A stretch of DNA of 64,000 nt from Ornithodoros turicata (GCF_037126465.1 NC_088205.1:28379482-28443481); one strand, 5' to 3'; numbered from the stretch's first letter, positions 32,751 through 45,336 are shown. The notes: generated from the sequence alone by a model not told the origin. Numbers and translations are program-made.

Positions 32751-33938
32751 TAGCTCTTCCTAGTATGCTACTACACTTCTGCTGGGGCAAAAGCGCAGGT
32801 ATCTCGAAACCTAATTGCCTCAAAATACAATAGTACAAATGTGTAATAATGAATATTCAATAAGATAATGAGGGGCATGACCATTTATGTGCTTGTTTAT
32901 TAAAATCTTAAATCAAGTAATGAAACATGTACAAGAAAGATAATAAGTGATAATGGTCATAATAATAATAATCACATGGATGGTCGCTACGCCTCTTCGC
33001 AACGGTCATCTCTGAAAGATAACCAATAACATAGGTCACTCCATCTAACGGGATAGCAGCTCAAACACTACCATAAATACACGTCCAAAACAGACACTCT
33101 ACAACCACTGGGAACACGTGCGTGACACCTACCGCAGCATCTTTCGGAGTATAGATGGTGTGATGCGGAAGCAGCCTAATCACTGGCATGTCCAAGCGAT
33201 ATCTTCGTCTTCTGGTTTATGCCCTGCTCTTCATTGTTGTAGAGAGACACCAGGTCCATTACACATGCTTGACACTGTCTATCGATGTGACGAAATCACA
33301 TGCAGTCCAAGCTCTCTGACAACTGTAACAGAAGCTTTCCATAGCTGTTCATACAAACTACAAACAGCGGTACTAACTCACTCAACAACCAGATTAGCGG
33401 TTATACAAAAAACAAGGAACCTTGGAGAACAGCGCAGTCAGATGTGGAAAGGTAACTCATTTCCTTTGCAGCCAATCTTATCTGTACTCTCAGACTGCTC
33501 ATAGAATATGCCACCGCATTATCTGCATTTTGCAACTTGTAACATCTGAAATAACTGCGCTACGTACTGTTTGAACGTGCGACTTCAACAATGGAGTAAA
33601 GCTCCGTTGCAAACTGATGTCGACACTGGGATGGCATTTACAGCAGCCATAAACCAGACAGCATTAAACCTGACCCCAGTAGGATATCATCAGAACATAT
33701 TTAATAAACACTCGGATACACCAAACTACATATCACACACGCACACCACACAGTCCCACAGTTCGCATAAATTTGTGAGTGATACGCAACCAGATTCTGC
33801 AGGTACAGAAAGCGACACAAAGCTGTTTACTTCGGATTCTAAACTGTTATGCACCACACTTCTACCACATGTGATCGTTGAGAAAACAAGACCGCACATA
33901 TCTTAAGTGAGGCAAAATGAAGAAAGAAAACTCACCTG

Positions 33939-36646
33939 CACTCTAAAAAAAAAGGGAGTCGAGAGAGAGTATTAAGCAATTTTACACCCCGTGCTGCGGA
34001 TGAACTCTCACCAAACACCCTTGAAACTCCTTGCTTTTGCATTTCCATGTTTTGATGCTTTAATAACTCCCTTCAACCTGCGCTTTACTCTCTGGGGAGA
34101 GTTAAGCGCGACACATCTGCAAATTCCTCGACAGTTTTCCTCCTTGTCATTGCGCAGTCTAGCAACACTGATATCGAGGCCGTTGAGTTTGAGCGCTTGA
34201 GCTCTGCGGCGTGCGTCTCTTTCTGCTTGTCGTGCAGAGACTTGTTAACGGTCTGTTGGACCGCTGAATATTATTTTCTCCCAACAGTAACGTTTTTCAG
34301 CATGCTGAGGTATAATGAATGCGACGACTGCAAGTCATATAGCTGCGTGTCCTACCACTATGTACTCAAGGTAAGTCTCCGTCCTGTGAAACGTACTTAC
34401 ACGTATACGTTGCTTTGAAAGGAGGACCCGTTTGGGGACACTGCTAACAAAATACGGTAGACGTTGGCCTGTACTTTGTTCACAAATATATGGTTGAGAG
34501 TTTCTTTCCTTTCATAAGCTTGGAAGTACGTTTGTTGTGTTCTAAAGGAACTCCGCTAAAGGAATTTTGACAATTATCAGGCCATCTGAATGACGATAGT
34601 TGAAATGTGATTTTAGCAAGGACACTGCGTACATGTTTACCAATGTTAACTATATTGCAGAATAGTCTGGCTTTAATCGCACGCACTGCAGATGACGAAG
34701 GTGATAATTTCCCCTGAAAGGCCAGCATAGCTTGGCATGACATTTAAGTGACAAACTGTGAAGGTGGTGTGAAGGAGGTCCCCTGCCCTGGTAAGTTTCA
34801 GTGGGGTAGGTACTACTGCTGTTCTGTATTAATATTTCATTCATATGTATCCCGTTGATCATATGTGGTGTCAGTGTTGAGTTCTAATGCTGTTGTTAGT
34901 AAGTTTCAGATTGACCAGTGGTGTGCACAGCACAGTGGAAAAGACGATGAAATAGCGCTGCTCCACCTCCACAAAGAAAGAAAGTACTATGCAAATTGCA
35001 AGGAAGAGAAGGGCAACAGTTGAACAAAATGGTAGGTCCAATGCAGTGAATTAAATCCCCATTATTTTCTTCTTCTATTACATCACATCAGAGTGCTGGA
35101 CAAAAGTTTACGGAACACGCTACGGAGTATATCTTCCTCAGCGTGACATGCCAGCAGCAAATGGCACCTATAGACTTGCAAACAGATGATTGGGTTACCT
35201 AGGCACATGTCTGTAAGTTCATGCAGCCCCGTTAGCTGCCTGCGTGTCACTCTGAGGAAGGCGCCGGAGCGTGTTCCATAAACTTTTGTGTAGCACTGTA
35301 CTAGCATCAATAAATTTTCCACCCCGTATGATTCAAACCATTCATTTTCCTAGCACTATTTTTGTTTGGCATACGAAATGGTTAATTAGCAAAAATATTT
35401 GGCATATGATAGCATCATATATCGCCAATCTCATTGCCTATATTTATGTTGCAAATTATTTCACAGCAGAAGTAATTTATCTCTTTGCTCATCTGGTGAG
35501 GGAGATCAATTTGACCTGTTCACTTGTGTAAGTCCTTACTTTATTTCATGTGCTTTATAATAGATATACAGCAAAGTGCGCACACATACCTATTTTAGGA
35601 AAGCTGCAACAGATGAACAAGCTGGAGATTCACTCGCACACCAATATGCTCATCCCAAACACTGTTATTTCTGCAGGTCTGGGATGGCACACACATTCTT
35701 ACATTCTTATGGTTTTTACAGTGCATCCTACTATCTGTCCCATCCTTATATTTAAGGAAGTAAAATGTTTGCAAATAAGCAAGCTCTGAATTTTGGTGTG
35801 TATGTGCTCTGTTTGACTTGATTCTTCTCTAACTTTCAGTAATGGAAACAATTACTCTGGCCCTTAGATTAATAGGTCTACATTGCATACTTGACTGATA
35901 CTACTTGAGAAGGCCATATAGAAAGGAATGTAACATAACTTCGTAATATATCGCTATCGTTTCTCTCCCCTTAGCGGTGTCGCTTAAGACAAAAATGATC
36001 TATATCTGACAAAAATGCTCAAGAAAAACCCATTCAAGTTCCAGTCCTGCTGTATCACGGTGAAGGGACGTGCCTGTCCAGTAAATGACCGCATTGAAAC
36101 ATCACGAAGACTTCAACCTGAAGTATGTTGCATTGGTTAGGGAACGCTTTAGGTGCTGTTAATCACTTTAGATCCTAACTGTTTGTTTGTGTTGTTTCTA
36201 GGCATATGATTATGTTCCATGTACATAGCGTGTAATGTGCATTGTAATGTTCAATTTCTGCTCTGTATCAGAGGCACAATAAATGTATGTTTTTTAAACA
36301 TACTGTTTTACAACACTTCCTTGTATGTTTTTCAAGATAAAAAGTTGATTAGAGTAATGTACACCCCAGGATAGGGGCATAATTTTTACGCCTTATGTAG
36401 TGTAAGCATAACTCCCCAAAGGAGTTATGTTAACCTCATGAATGGAGTTGCTTTTACACTCGACATGCTGGAGTAAATAGGGAGCTGTTTGGGAGTAACT
36501 TTTACTCTGTACTTTAGGGGTAAATTTTACTCCATAGTTCCCGGAGTTGCAGATACTCCTCAAAAAGACTATAATTTTGCACATGGGAGTTAGGGTGTTT
36601 TACCCCCGCAAAGGAGTCAGTATGACACCTTTTTTTTTTTAGAGTG
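33939..36646. mobile_element. 2.7-kb DNA element with CACTCTAAAAAAAAA ends
   Basis: The left end is CACTCTAAAAAAAAAGGGAG. The right end is TTTTTTTTTTAGAGTG, and TG lies on both sides (33937-33938 and 36647-36648). The right subterminal 270 bp (36400-36615) is packed with GGAGT/ACTCC words; the left has fewer. Inside is a Tc1-like foldback at about 35089-35298. No transposase is recognised. Confidence 0.65.
35089..35298. mobile_element. Tc1-like foldback MITE
   Basis: GTGCTGGACAAAAGTTTACG and GGAACACGCT on the left are mirrored by agcgtgttccataaactttt and gtgtagcactg on the right, about 210 bp in all. TA follows the right end. The CAGTGCT...ACAAAAGTTT terminus resembles Tc1-type repeats. Confidence 0.7.
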
Positions 36647-37500
36647 TGTGAAACTTGAAGGGCGGAGAACAAAGAAACGCTGCCTCTCGCACACTACGGC
36701 ATTCGCTGCTACGCTCAACATAGTTGTCCACCGCATTGGTGAGTACTGCCTCGATGCTCCAGAGATTGCGGTACAAAATACCCATGATGCTAACGTTCCC
36801 AAGACCTTTCCCTGTGACAAAATGAATGTCCATCCTACCGAACTGCCACGACGACGCGCCTCACCACTCGCCAGCCTCGACTATTTGAAACGGCGGTCGG
36901 GGAATGTCGATGGCGATGAGGCAGACGTAGTTGCGCTTGTTATATCCCTCAACCTCCGTGACCGATCATTATAATGGCGTGGAAAAGGTAAAATATGTTT
37001 TTTTTGTCTTTGTTTACTGAATACGTGTGATTCGTGATGAGTCGTTTACAAATATGGGTAAAAAGTGTAATGCTATGAGAGTATAAAATAAATAAATATT
37101 ATTAGTAATGGCAGCATGAGTGATATAAATATCACGTCATACAGGCCTTACTCCACACGCGAACGGCACAATGGAACGTAAAAATAAAATACAGTGCGAA
37201 ACAATTGGGTGCGCACTGAAGAAGCAACGGGTTTCCATTCGTGATAAAGGTTGACAATATGTTGAAGGTACAATGTAGAACCAACGCAACTGTTTGCTGC
37301 GTATAACAACAGTTGATTCTTTCATGAAAAATCAACGTTTTTCTTTGCGTTCACAATCCACCATTGACCAGGTACAGTTGAAACAGCGTTGGTTCAGCGT
37401 TATCATTCTACATTCAACATTGTTCAACATTAGTCAACATTAGACAACGTAGATTCTACGTTCCACCAACAGTCTGTGTTATCTGGGTTATTAAGAGTGT

Positions 37501-38290
37501 ACTGTGTTCTAACGTATTAACATGTACAAATAAAACGGGAAAGCTGTGCAGAGATGTCACAATTGTGCCACGATTCTTTCCGTGTCCAAGAAACATTTCT
37601 TAAGTGGAACCTTCAGCAAGCATACCCCCCCCTCCCTTGAAAGCTCGGCACCCCCGCAGCAGTGAATTTCTGGGGAAATCACTGGGACGTCACGGGGAGC
37701 CCCCCTTCTCCAAGCGGCAAAAGATCAAAGAATAGCCAAACTCTCCCTAGAAACGGCCTTGATTCAGTTACCACTGGTGTCGATTATCACTGAAGATTGT
37801 CAGTGTGACAGGGGAATAATATACGCTGCGACAGTTTGTCTCCGTACATTGGAAATGGTACGGTTGGAGAAATCACGTGATTAAGTGTATTCACAAGGCA
37901 GCAATAATGTGGTATTCCTTGACCGGCATATGTTCACGGGAGAAACCACGTGCTCATCCCCTTGAAACGTTGCCTCCGTATTTGGGTAGGGATAAATGAG
38001 GCCCCTCCACGGGCAATAGGGGAAGGAGGGAAACTGTGGAGCTGCATAGATAGCTAACGTACTTGCAAAGAGTATTACTCGCCCCAGGACGCACTACCTC
38101 CAGCAGCACGCTGCTTGGAAACGTATCGAGAGGCTGAAGCCAGCGTATCACCTGGTATGGTGGCGGCGCGTTATGTGATGAAGCCAGGGGAAGACATAGC
38201 CGAGAGCGTCACTTCCCACACACACCCCACCCAAGCCTGGATCAGCTACAGGGTGAAATTTTGTTTTGACAGTCTATCGAGCGTTTACCA
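37501..38290. other. Interval without recognised gene
   Basis: Short frames only. No termini or conserved domains seen. Confidence 0.35.
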
Positions 38291-38298
38291 CTCTCAAC

Positions 38299-39111
38299 CA
38301 GGGAGGAATAACGGACGTATTTTCGTTACCGTTTCCATTTTCGTTACTGCTATATTTTCGTTTCCGTTATCCCGTTCCGATACCAGCCTTTCAATTACGT
38401 TTCTGTTACGTTTCCGTTACTGTTTCCGGTAATGGAACGGCTGTTACAGAGCTGCGGGAGGACAGCCCGTCCGGCTCTATTAGCACCCTGTTTTGCCCAA
38501 GTGCTCCTTCGGTGTCATGCGTACACACTACACAAGTAATTTTGCGTCGTTGGGATGCGCACATCTTGCAAGCCTTAAAATGAATAAATAAGGAACATGT
38601 GTTTGGTCACTCGGAGTCCAGCAACTCAAGATGGGCGTAACCTTCATCCAATGTCGCATTCATAAGCGGACGCTCTGAGTAGTAAATAATACTACCATGG
38701 TCACGGTGAAATGGAAAAAAGTACGAAATAAGTAACTAAAATCGTTGGTTCTCATTCTCGTGCTATGGTGGAGTATAGTTATGTGTTGATGTCATGGAGG
38801 AGGTAAGCGAGGGATGCACCCTCGAGATCTATTATTGTGCCTTCTTTCCATGCTATCGTATACTATGTAGAGCATTACAGGGAATGGAGTCATCAAAATA
38901 CAAAAACAAAAAGGGAAAGTCACTCAACTTCCATCACACAAGAGGAATAGCCATTACCCGAATTCAATACCGGACGATAATTTTCGTTTCGGTTTCTGTT
39001 TCCGGTAATGGAGGACCGTGGTATGCGTTTCCGTTTCCGTTATCGTTACCATCTCCAATTTCGGTAATATACCGTTTCTGTTTCAGTTACCATTACCGTT
39101 ACCCTTCCATG
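38299..39111. mobile_element. hAT element with GTTTCCGTTAC arrays, 813 bp
   Basis: The left terminus CAGGGAGGAATAACGG and the inverse right terminus CATGGAAGGGTAACGG are imperfect inverted repeats. The flanks ctctcaac (38291-38298) and ctctgaac (39112-39119) form an 8-bp duplication with one mismatch, as for hAT. Runs of cgtttccgttac/ggtaatgg words fill 38310-38440 and 38970-39105. It is non-autonomous. Confidence 0.8.
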
Positions 39112-39300
39112 CTCTGAACTAAAGTACGCACGAAAACGATACGGTAAACGTTAACCACACAGATTTCCAAAATCTACGATCGTTTTCTTTTCGCATGAAA
39201 CGGTCACTGGGGTATAGCAACTCCTCGACTTTTTTCTTTTTTTTTTTCCCTCTCCGTGTTAGGCACGGCTTTTGCGTAGGATCCGAACCCCCCCATGTAC

Positions 39301-40424
39301 AACTTCGTCCAAACTTAACTTGAACACGGCGCCGGCCTGCGGAGCAAGAGGGACGACACCCTGGCGGCTCTAACTGGAATTATCGGGAGAGAGCGTTGAG
39401 GGCTGTCCTACTCGCATCACGGGGGTGGCCATCTGAGAAGTGGTGCTCCGCTTCGAATGGGCAATGATAGGAGACGCAAAGCTTCAGCTTGTTTGTAGTG
39501 ATTACGTGACCTTGTGCCACCTGATATCACTGATCGCTGTGAAGCATCAGTTGCCTCAAAACTGCCGTTTCCTTGCTATTAACTGCGCGGGAGAAGCTCT
39601 GCGCGTTCAAGGGCTACAAGATAATTTCACTCTCATAACAAACCCGAGTTATTCTTGAAGCAGCATGGAAGTGGTAATGGACAGTGTATATGTGAATAAT
39701 GCGAGCGAGTAACCACATTGTGATGTCGCATGAAAAATTCCATTCCTACGACGTTCTACAAGGTGTTCTTTACCGTAAATTATTTCGACGCATAGCAAGC
39801 TGCTCATTCTCATTGTTGTTGTTCGAATAAATAAAGGGTAGAAGGGAAGAAAAATAAAGGGTAGCACTCATAAAAGCGCCGACTGCTCCACATTATTTAA
39901 CATGTTTAACTTCTTCGTTAGCACACTGCGACACAAGGAGAATCACTGGGAGAATGGAACAAGCTCGTCAACTGGCTGGCCGTCGCGAACATATGATACA
40001 ACGTGGCGCGGAATGCGGTGCTTTAAGCAACGATTTTTTCCAGCGTAATGCATTTACGTGTATTATTATTACATTGCTTTCATTCTATTGCTTAATTCCA
40101 ATCAATGTGACGCCACTACAGCAATATGACACATACCAATGACATGGCTGCTAACGGCGCGGACAATCACTGATCAGATGGCGAATATTTCAATCGCCCG
40201 CAGCAATCTCCAGAACAGACTGGAACGATGCGCAGATAACAAATATCCACGTAAACGTCAGCGCCCGTTCGAAGCGGAGCACCAGTTCTCAGACGGGCAC
40301 CACCGTGATGCGAGTAGGACAGCCCTCAACGCTCTCTCCCGATAATTCCAGTTAGAGCCGCTAGGGTGTCGTCCCTCTTGCTCCGCAGGCCGGCGCCGTG
40401 TTCAAGTTAAGTTTGGACGGAGCT
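39301..40424. mobile_element. Long-TIR element, 1.1 kb
   Basis: Inverted arms of about 160 bp (39301-39461 and 40264-40424) share phrases such as gtccaaacttaacttgaaca and attatcgggagagagcgttg with few differences. GTAC is present on both sides (39297-39300 and 40425-40428), a possible 4-bp duplication. The 800-bp interior has only short frames. The superfamily is not assigned. Confidence 0.75.
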
Positions 40425-40429
40425 GTACG

Positions 40430-41995
40430 TTCCACGCGCAAAAGCAACCAGGCAACATAAGCAATCGCGACAGGAGCTACCAAGGTTGCTATCAGCTATA
40501 GCCCTATTGCCGCGACATCTGATGAACGCCGACGCAACCACAGCGATTGCCGCGAACGCTGCGACACCTCATGGGGCACCTGTCGTACTTCCGTTTCGTT
40601 CGGCTCCGTTTTGTTCTTTTTTCCTTTTTCATTATTATTCCTTCTTCAACTGAATGAAAGGATATATGGTGAAAAATATGGAGATGGTGATGGTTCTCTT
40701 AATGTAGATACTACTACTACTTCATGTTGGAGTTGGATTTGGAATTATGAAAGAAAAATATGCAGATGGTGACTCCTACAACATACAGGCGCCGGCTACT
40801 CCGAAACACTTCAGAATAAAAAGCAGTAAGCCTACAAAGTTAGAGGCGCTGCAATGTCCACTACTTCATGTCTTGACACTCGATTCGATCGTTCCTATGG
40901 GCTCGCAGGTTAATCCTCGCTACCAAGTAGGAAATTTTCTCTATAATAAATCCATGAAGATACTATTGGGATGTTGTAAGTGGCCTTATGCGCAGGTCAA
41001 TATCGTCATTGTCCTGAACTTATATCAGCGGATACCATAAGTCATCACGCCAGAGAGGAAGCCTGCGACATGGATCACAGCGTTGTTATCTGGTAATCAG
41101 TTGTCACTGTAGAGCGGTACAAACATGACTTTTCTTTTTCCTTTGAAGACTACTAAATGCACGTGCCGTAAGTATCGCTAAGAAAACACTCTCTATATAT
41201 AGGTAATTAAAATACAGAGAAAACATTTTGGACAATTTACTTAATGAAGCTAGCAACCACAGCGTCATATTATTAACTGAAAAACAATGAGCTTCAGGAG
41301 AGCCAATATTGTATTTGTCAACCTTTTCGGTCGTGGCATGTTTGGTACATGACTCCCTTAATACTTTGCTCACGTCTCACGAGACTGGAACATAAAGTGG
41401 AAAAACGTGTCAAAGGAAAAGCAGGTGAAGTGAAGAAAATGACTGGCTGTTGTATCAACCTCGAAAGATGGCGCGTGCACACGTTGGTGTTGCAACAAGC
41501 GAAGCGTTTCTTGCTGGCCAAGCACCAAGGCCTTTTATCTTTTCGTTCTCTTTTTTTTTCTGCCAATAAATCCCCCCCCCCCCCCCCAAGCACCAACAGC
41601 ACGTGCCGTAAGCGAGCCCCGCAGCCACCATCGTAGGTTTCTATACGACCTCTAAAGAAGCAGACCCGACATCGGGGTGGCTGCGTGGTGAGTGGTGACC
41701 GCTTGAATCCGTGGAATACGTATGCAGCCAGACAGGTCGGCAGCAGGGGATTCTCGACATGATGTGATATGATTTCCTGCTGAGGAGTCAGAAAGCGGGG
41801 TGTGGGTGTCCAGATGGAACACCTTAGGTGATAACACAGCAATGTCTTGTGCGTGCATATTAGCATATTAAATAGGTTCTGGACAGAACAATATCCTAGT
41901 ATCACTTTCGGAGTGAAAACAGGTAAGAAAAAAAAAAATGCATTGAGGAACAAAAATGCGAAGGCATGCTGAATCATGTGCAAGGTAGAGGACCA
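40430..41995. other. Interval without recognised gene; part duplicated at 57.9 kb
   Basis: The stretch 41020-41530 aligns in patches with 57880-58360 (tcagttgtcact, cttaatac, ggaaaaacgtgtc, ttgcaacaa). A poly-C run lies at 41571-41587. The 233-codon minus-strand frame (41318-42019) crosses homopolymers and has no domain, so it is not called. Confidence 0.35.
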
Positions 41996-41997
41996 CA

Positions 41998-42780
41998 CTT
42001 TAAAAACGCTTGATAGCACAACGCACTCTGCGCCAGTAGTATACGAAATACTAAAACTGAGTACATTGAAGAAGTTACTAAATACTCTCCGGAAAAGTAA
42101 TTGAGTATAGTACTAAATAGTGAGCTGCCAGAAGTGTTTGAGTAGAGTACTAGATGGGATAAAAAGTATTTCGATAGTTCCGAAATACTTTAGTGTTTCA
42201 ACGTCTACAAATTTTTATCCCAACGTTTTATTTCTTCGAAGCAGAAGCTGTCTGTCAAAATTGGCCGATTGCGAATGCGAGAGCGAGAGGGAAAGCGCGA
42301 GCAAGAAAGTCTGCATCCTGCTGACGTGACCGAAGACCGGTGAGTCATGCCTCGCTGCGGCAAACCAATGCAGGTCATTGCCGCGCTACATGAAAACAGA
42401 AAGAATGAAGGGTGCTTGATGAATGAACTAACTGTTTGCTGGTTGTTAAAGTTGAATGTATGGAAATATGCGCATCCTTAATTCCAAATGCTAAAAGTGA
42501 ACGTTTCGCAGAAAACACGAATTTAAAATACCTGAGTAAAATACTAAAAAATGTGTTTAAAATACAGTACTAAATACACAAATGAAAAAGTATTTGCAAG
42601 ATACCAAAATACATCACAATGCATTTAAAATGCAGTATTTTGAGAAGAGTATTTCGACTACGTACATCACTGCCCTCCGCCAACCAGTACAGTGAAGCTT
42701 CTTATTAGAGGGGAGAGCATGGTGTACGCCCTAAAATTACCATAAAAAGGCGTACGCATCATTTTTTCAAGAGAACCAGA
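41998..42780. mobile_element. Diverged palindromic MITE split by a hAT element
   Basis: gatagcacaacgcactctgc on the left and ccgccaaccagtac on the right of the hAT element rejoin the MITE phrase gcatagcacgctctgcgcca. Downstream, tacgcc...aaaaaggcgtacgc is the MITE core. This copy is old and degraded. Confidence 0.55.
42034..42672. mobile_element. hAT element with AAATACT arrays, 639 bp
   Basis: The left end CAGTAGTATACGAAATACT and inverse right end CAGTGATGTACGTAGTCGAA share the start and the CGAAATACT phrase. The flanks ctctgcgc (42026-42033) and ccctccgc (42673-42680) agree at six of eight positions, an 8-bp hAT-type duplication. Words aaatact/agtattt recur at least 15 times, at both ends and not in the middle. 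Confidence 0.7.
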
Positions 42781-43089
42781 AGGATATTTATATTTGTACA
42801 CGTTGTTATGTTGTTACTATAGTTCATATATAATTTTAGATCGTGCAGCCTATGCAGGGTACGCATAACTGTCATCAACGTGGCCATGAAGAAAAGAATA
42901 TGCACGCAAAAACAGCAAGTCCGGTTGCCTTCGTGTAAGGTTTATTAGTATCTCTCTTCACTTCTAGCCCACGTCCATCTCTTTTTGGGTGCACCTCTGG
43001 ACACGCGTTGTTATACCAATTCAAATGGGGCACCGTCATACGCTCCGCACTACGGAGGAACTTCGCAACCTTCCCCGCCCGGAAACAAT

Positions 43090-43270
43090 TACGGTCATTC
43101 AAAGTTATGCCGTTGGGTCTCGTGACTTGTTGAAACCACGAAACACACGCCTTTTTGGGTGATTAACGAAAAATGCAAATTGTCCAAAAAGGCGTACGCT
43201 TCCATTTTCGCCAAATCCACGAGGGTAAACGATATATCCAGAATGATGGCTAGATGTGAGCGGGTGATCT
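43090..43270. mobile_element. Diverged palindromic MITE
   Basis: ttgttgaaaccacgaaacac, a loop flanked by aaaaaggcgtacgc, and gaatgatggctagatgtgag match the MITE arms. The terminal repeats are lost. Confidence 0.5.
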
Positions 43271-43364
43271 GCTTGTGTTCTATTTTAGCGGTGTACGCTC
43301 TTCCAGCAATACAGCTGTGCTGTAATTGCCACTAAGGGAGCATGCGCTTAAGAAGCAGAAGTTC

Positions 43365-43555
43365 ACAGCATCACACGATGGGGGCGAACCATTGCGCAGA
43401 ATGATACCGCTATCGCAGTGCTATCGCGGGGCCTTTTTGTGATAAGTAGCATAACTACAAAAGGTGTACGCCTCGCGTTTTCAACAAATCGGAGGACAGG
43501 ATGATGTCATTCTGGGCAATTTTTGGCTAAGAGAGTGTTATGCGGTTGGGGTTGC
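43365..43555. mobile_element. Diverged palindromic MITE
   Basis: The inner arms are recognisable (gaatgataccgctatcgca, then ttttcaacaaatcggaggac and ttggctaagagagtgttatg), with core ggtgtacgcctcg. The termini are degraded. Confidence 0.55.
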
Positions 43556-43676
43556 GATTATACGCCTGCCGCTTTGAGCAGTCTGAACGCACAACGATAT
43601 CACTCCGAATGTTTCTTTGGGCTTGTTGCGTGGTGTACTTATCCTTTTACAGTGTAACGTCACACGGACCTTATAT

Positions 43677-43734
43677 AACCTGGCAAGCGTTCCTCGTCCA
43701 TGTATATATATGGACGAGGAACGATTGCCAGGTT
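43677..43734. repeat. 58-bp palindrome upstream of gene copy 2
   Basis: aacctggcaagcgttcctcg... and its inverse ...cgaggaacgattgccaggtt meet at a tatatata centre (near 43708). Only one of the two arms corresponds to sequence in block 3 (gaacgcttgtcagatgact, 53475), so the other arose by local inverted duplication. Confidence 0.75.
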
Positions 43735-44122
43735 ACTGGGACGTGCCAGCCTTTCACTCTGCCTCAGAACGGTGACGAAACACTTTATTCTAAATGCATG
43801 GCATCAAGTTCGAGAAATCTATCTGGCACTAACACTGCACATCGTACTACCAGTAGTTTCCATTTCTCAAGACTGTGCCAGCCCAATTAGCTTGTAATGC
43901 CAAGATTGCGAACCTGTTTATCGCGTTGAAATCATGCCCGAGTTTGCTCCACAGTAAGCTAGAAGAACCCAACTCACTCCTCGATGAATGCGCACGTGCA
44001 ATCAGATATAAAAGCACAAGGCGTTCCCCACATATGATGTGAAAACCGTAAACTCAAGGTAGTTTATTGGTTGCTGTTTGTTTTTTTCTGGCATTCCGCC
44101 TCAAGGCGACCTTAGTCTCTCC

Positions 44123-44129
44123 TATAAAA
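44123..44129 (+). promoter_or_regulatory. TATA box of glycine-rich gene copy 2
   Basis: TATAAAA in the context ctcctataaaagcgac, 60 bases before the exon 1 donor (accaacag/gtaatg, cut after 44189). It is identical in layout to copies 1 and 3. Confidence 0.75.
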
Positions 44130-45096
44130 GCGACACTGTTCCTGCTTCCTGTCATACTGGATTACATTTCATCGTCGGAGCACCAACAGGTAATGAGGAT
44201 CCATTAATTCGAGAGTGCAGCACTCCTTCGTAGTGTTATGCTTTGCGTGAGATGTTCAGCAATAAGTATTGATAAATGACAACAGGTCGTATATACTTTG
44301 TCTAGCTTGGGATTAGAGTTTTTGTGTTTACGCAATGCTTGCGGGCAGTTTGTGTGGGTCGAGAAAAATGCTCTACTTTGTACTTTTCTTCTCACTTTTT
44401 GTTTCGCTTTGAATCCAATCCCAAGCGCTGAACATGTCCTGATGTTTTCATTTTTAGATTAACAAGGACATGGGGAATCTTAGAGCGCGGGGTGAGGGCG
44501 GTAATCATTAAATTAAATGGTTTGCATTACACCACAGATTTTGCTCGCTATTTCGGTACAGTTACGACTCAGGATACAGCGCATATTTCCTCATTTTATT
44601 CAAAATTATTGGTCATGGGTAACCAAGATACAAACAGTATAGTTTACAGCAGAGTACAAATGGAGCACTTTACCGCAGTGAATAACGCTCATATGTGCAT
44701 GGCAATGCACTTGGCGACGCTGCCGATAGGCGTGATGATTTGTATAGCCTTGTCAACCGATATCCATGTCGCTCTCTAAATGCTTTTCGTATCACTTGCA
44801 CCGAACGTCTTCCGAAACCTTAGAGCTAATGTGAAAACCTATCCTCAAAGTAATCCATCTTTGGGAAACGAATAAGGATGGAACGTTCTGCAGAATCATT
44901 GTAGAAATAATTTTCTTTCGCAATAGTGCTAAGTATATCTTAAAATTTTGCTACGGTTTAAAACTGCGTGACTGTCGTCCATGTATTGTTACTTATAATC
45001 CTCGTTGTCCATCAGACAAACGACATAAAGAGATGACAGACAAATAACGTCACGGTTTTTATGTACTTTGTTCCTGCGCAGAAAAAAAAAAACATA

Positions 45097-45336
45097 ATGC
45101 AGCGTGCAGTGATCGCCATCTTTGTGCTCGTCCTTGTGGCCTGCGCTTTGGTTGCTGTTGAAGCCCAATTCGGCAGAGGCGGCTTTGGAGGTGGTCGCTT
45201 CGGCGGTGGCTTCGGCGGTGGCCGAGGATTCGGTGGTGGATTCGGCGGTGGCTTCGGCGGTGGACGAGGATTCGGCGGTGGCCGTGGATTCGGCGGCGGA
45301 CGTGGATTCGGTGGTGGCCGTGGATTCTATGGTTAA
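45097..45336 (+). CDS. Glycine-rich secreted peptide, copy 2
   Basis: A 79-residue frame starts MQRAVIAIFVLVLVACALVA, with cleavage expected after VEA. The mature chain QFGRGGFGGGRFGG... is almost purely FGGG and RGFGGG repeats and ends GRGFYG. I chose ATG 45097 because it aligns with the starts of the other two genes; an open run continues upstream but crosses the acceptor at 45081. Splicing by comparison: exon 1 about 44155-44189, intron 1 44190-45081, coding exon 45082-45347, intron 2 45348-45753 (acceptor gtttttgcag), 3' UTR from 45754. Cationic and Gly-rich, it would be exported; antimicrobial or structural roles are both plausible. The repeat codons are near-identical (ggcggtggc), open to slippage. 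Confidence 0.85.
   Translation: MQRAVIAIFVLVLVACALVAVEAQFGRGGFGGGRFGGGFGGGRGFGGGFGGGFGGGRGFGGGRGFGGGRGFGGGRGFYG

Larger units (their letters stand above)
32514..37487. mobile_element. 5-kb DNA element with TTA duplication
   Basis: The left end CCCAGACAACcac and inverse right end CCCAGATAACaca are inverted repeats, with TTA on both sides (32511-32513 and 37488-37490). A 3-bp TTA duplication is characteristic of PIF/Harbinger, which is my tentative superfamily. Just inside both ends are arrays of a gtagattctacgttg motif (32525-32750 and 37200-37470). Frames at 33118-33504 and 33571-33906 (+) are unrecognised. A 2.7-kb element is nested inside. Confidence 0.75.
32291..37500. mobile_element. Palindromic MITE split by a 5-kb element
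   Basis: The MITE is present at 32291-32513 (left end degraded, right arm good to gaagttca) and resumes at 37491 with ttaagagtg. Removing 32514-37490 gives a right end of exactly normal length with one base change, so this is a clean nested insertion. Confidence 0.8.

Noticed and set aside
41318..42019. 233-codon minus-strand frame
   Set aside because: It crosses a poly-C run and other homopolymers, shows no domain, and ends in a hAT/MITE junction; coding is unlikely.
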